A stretch of 64,000 nucleotides of DNA from GCA-002701455 sp964342575. Lineage in GTDB: Bacteria; Pseudomonadota; Alphaproteobacteria; Thalassobaculales; Thalassobaculaceae. Under the pieces are notes generated by a model, which did no database searches, was not told where the DNA came from, and was given only the letters and a program-made list of their open reading frames with translations. Shown piece after piece: positions 62,860 to 64,000 of the stretch (its first letter is position 1; each line of letters opens with the position of its first letter). Location: positions 1 to 64,000 of the forward strand of contig CAYFGZ010000001.1 of the NCBI GenBank assembly GCA_964342575.1, in the 5' to 3' direction. The translations under genes were made by a program, and so were the position numbers.

Positions 62860-64000
62860 TTGGAAAGTTTTAATTATAATGATTTGTTCAAGAAACTTGA
62901 TCGAAGAGAATTCCTCGACAACTATCACGACAAAAAACCCTATTTTGAGCAGGGGGCTATCAAGGATGTCGGCGCGATTTTCTCCTGGGCGGATCTCAAT
63001 GACCTATTTAATAGGCCAAAGCTCTGGACAGGGGATATGATAGAATTAGGAATAGAGGGGAATTTGGTGCCACCAGCTCAATATTGTAAATATGGAATGA
63101 GTCGAGTGGGCGACCAGGTTCTTCGGCCAGACGGTCAGCGAATCAATCATTTCTTGCGTCAGGGTGCTACGTTGGTTCTGGATTACTTAGAGGGTATTCA
63201 CCCCGGCGTTCGAGGGGTGGCGAACTGTATAGAACGGTTAACCGGGACTGTCACATCCTCGAATGCGTATTGCTCTTGGCAAGGCGTGAAAGGCTATGCG
63301 TCTCATTTCGATACGATGTGTGTTTTCGCAATTCAGATAGAGGGGGAAAAGACCTGGAATCTCTATAAGGGCCGAGTGAACGAGCCTATGGAAATTCCCG
63401 GCTCTAGCCCCTCTGAGTTTTCCATAGAACAACATAATTCCCAGAAAGGACCACTTGACCAACAAATATTGATGAAACCAGGTGACATCCTCTATCTCCC
63501 TAGAGGGTTATATCATGACGCACTGGCAACGGACACGGCTTCTCTTCACTTGTCCTTTGGTGCGACATATCTTGCCGGGTTTACAGCCGTTAGTATGCTG
63601 GTGCAGGAAATGCAACGAGAGGAATTTTTTCGTAAGCGGCTGCCCCATTTCGACGACCAAGCCGAGCTCTCAAAATATCTGACAGAAGTTGGCAGCGCTG
63701 CAGCCAAACGCATGGCCGATCCGGCGTACCATGAACGGGTAGCGAATCATATGAGGCAGAATTTAGGAGATAAGGTTTCTGGGCAGCGGCTCCCAATTCG
63801 AGACGCAGACCGATGTTATATGACGACGCGACATGAGCCTAAGCTGATTAGAAGGGGACAAAAGTACAATCTAGTACATCAAGGAGTGGCAATGGAAATA
63901 TTGCAAGAAAACGTTACTGTCGTTAAGGATATACTCAGCAGGGAAGTGTTCTGGCTGTCGGAAATAACGAATCTAGAATCTGGGCTAGACAAAGGTTTGA
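62860..64000 (+). CDS. JmjC/cupin_4 family oxygenase (partial, 3' end beyond window)
   Basis: An open frame of 380 codons runs off the right edge. The core is a JmjC-like 2-oxoglutarate/Fe(II) oxygenase: SHFDTMCVFAIQIEGEKTW gives the HxD ligand pair (His149, Asp151), and LYLPRGLYHDALATDTASLHLSFG gives the distal histidine (about 219). This pattern matches the cupin_4 group that includes ribosomal oxygenases, with a winged-helix-like C-terminal part. The start is a TTG at 62860 with GGAG seven bases upstream; no better ATG is in frame. Substrate unknown. Confidence 0.82.
   Translation, partial: MESFNYNDLFKKLDRREFLDNYHDKKPYFEQGAIKDVGAIFSWADLNDLFNRPKLWTGDMIELGIEGNLVPPAQYCKYGMSRVGDQVLRPDGQRINHFLRQGATLVLDYLEGIHPGVRGVANCIERLTGTVTSSNAYCSWQGVKGYASHFDTMCVFAIQIEGEKTWNLYKGRVNEPMEIPGSSPSEFSIEQHNSQKGPLDQQILMKPGDILYLPRGLYHDALATDTASLHLSFGATYLAGFTAVSMLVQEMQREEFFRKRLPHFDDQAELSKYLTEVGSAAAKRMADPAYHERVANHMRQNLGDKVSGQRLPIRDADRCYMTTRHEPKLIRRGQKYNLVHQGVAMEILQENVTVVKDILSREVFWLSEITNLESGLDKGL

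Overview
The window is a chromosomal segment of an alphaproteobacterium, probably Rhodospirillales-like. Gene order supports this more than any single gene: ffh-rpsP-rimM-trmD-rplS-leuC, dapF-mtaB-ftsY, hrcA-grpE-dnaK-dnaJ, hisB-hisH-hisA-hisF-hisE opposite hslVU, smr-mltA-timA opposite fxsA and secB, and coaE/dnaQ opposite hemE-hemJ-rho followed by mnmE-mnmG-rsmG-parA-parB. One run of 100 N (2765-2864) shows the sequence is a draft scaffold. Two genes are cut by the window edges: leuC on the left and a JmjC/cupin oxygenase gene on the right.

Layout. 1-4736 (minus): translation and SRP operon plus leuC. 4953-11250: a malate/lactate-type dehydrogenase, then dapF-mtaB-ftsY, an orphan gentisate dioxygenase-like bicupin and exonuclease III. 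11252-17671: an accessory metabolic island with three genes for four-carbon sugar acids (denD, otnI, otnK), an alpha/beta hydrolase, an AmpG-type permease and a PfkB kinase. 17789-20977: EI24 membrane protein, lipoprotein, DUF2244 protein, dapB and a PadR regulator. 21110-26283 (minus): heat-shock operons hrcA-grpE and dnaK-dnaJ. 26430-33245: rph-rdgB-hemW, an LpoA-like activator, rsmI, a BON-domain lipoprotein and gshB. 33247-37340 (minus): HIT protein and histidine genes. 37488-44054: hslVU, then smr/mltA/timA and fxsA/phosphatase/secB. 44071-55538: the probable replication-origin neighbourhood. 55549-64000: holA-lptE-leuS, a DUF3576 lipoprotein, a general porin, a sulfotransferase and the truncated oxygenase.

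The most informative non-gene signals concern replication and segregation. The 384-bp AT-rich space between divergent coaE and hemE holds one exact and several near-exact DnaA-box matches and is the best oriC candidate. Two perfect parS palindromes lie 5.6 and 7.7 kb away, one directly after mnmE and one inside the rsmG coding sequence, next to parA and parB. Other points are a ribosomal protein S16 gene with a 15-bp tandem repeat that broke the assembly, a spaced palindrome between divergent otnI and otnK, and hairpins in the porin leader. I found no tRNA, rRNA, CRISPR array, insertion sequence or prophage. Most of the window is ordinary core genome, and I see no convincing wholly new multi-gene system.
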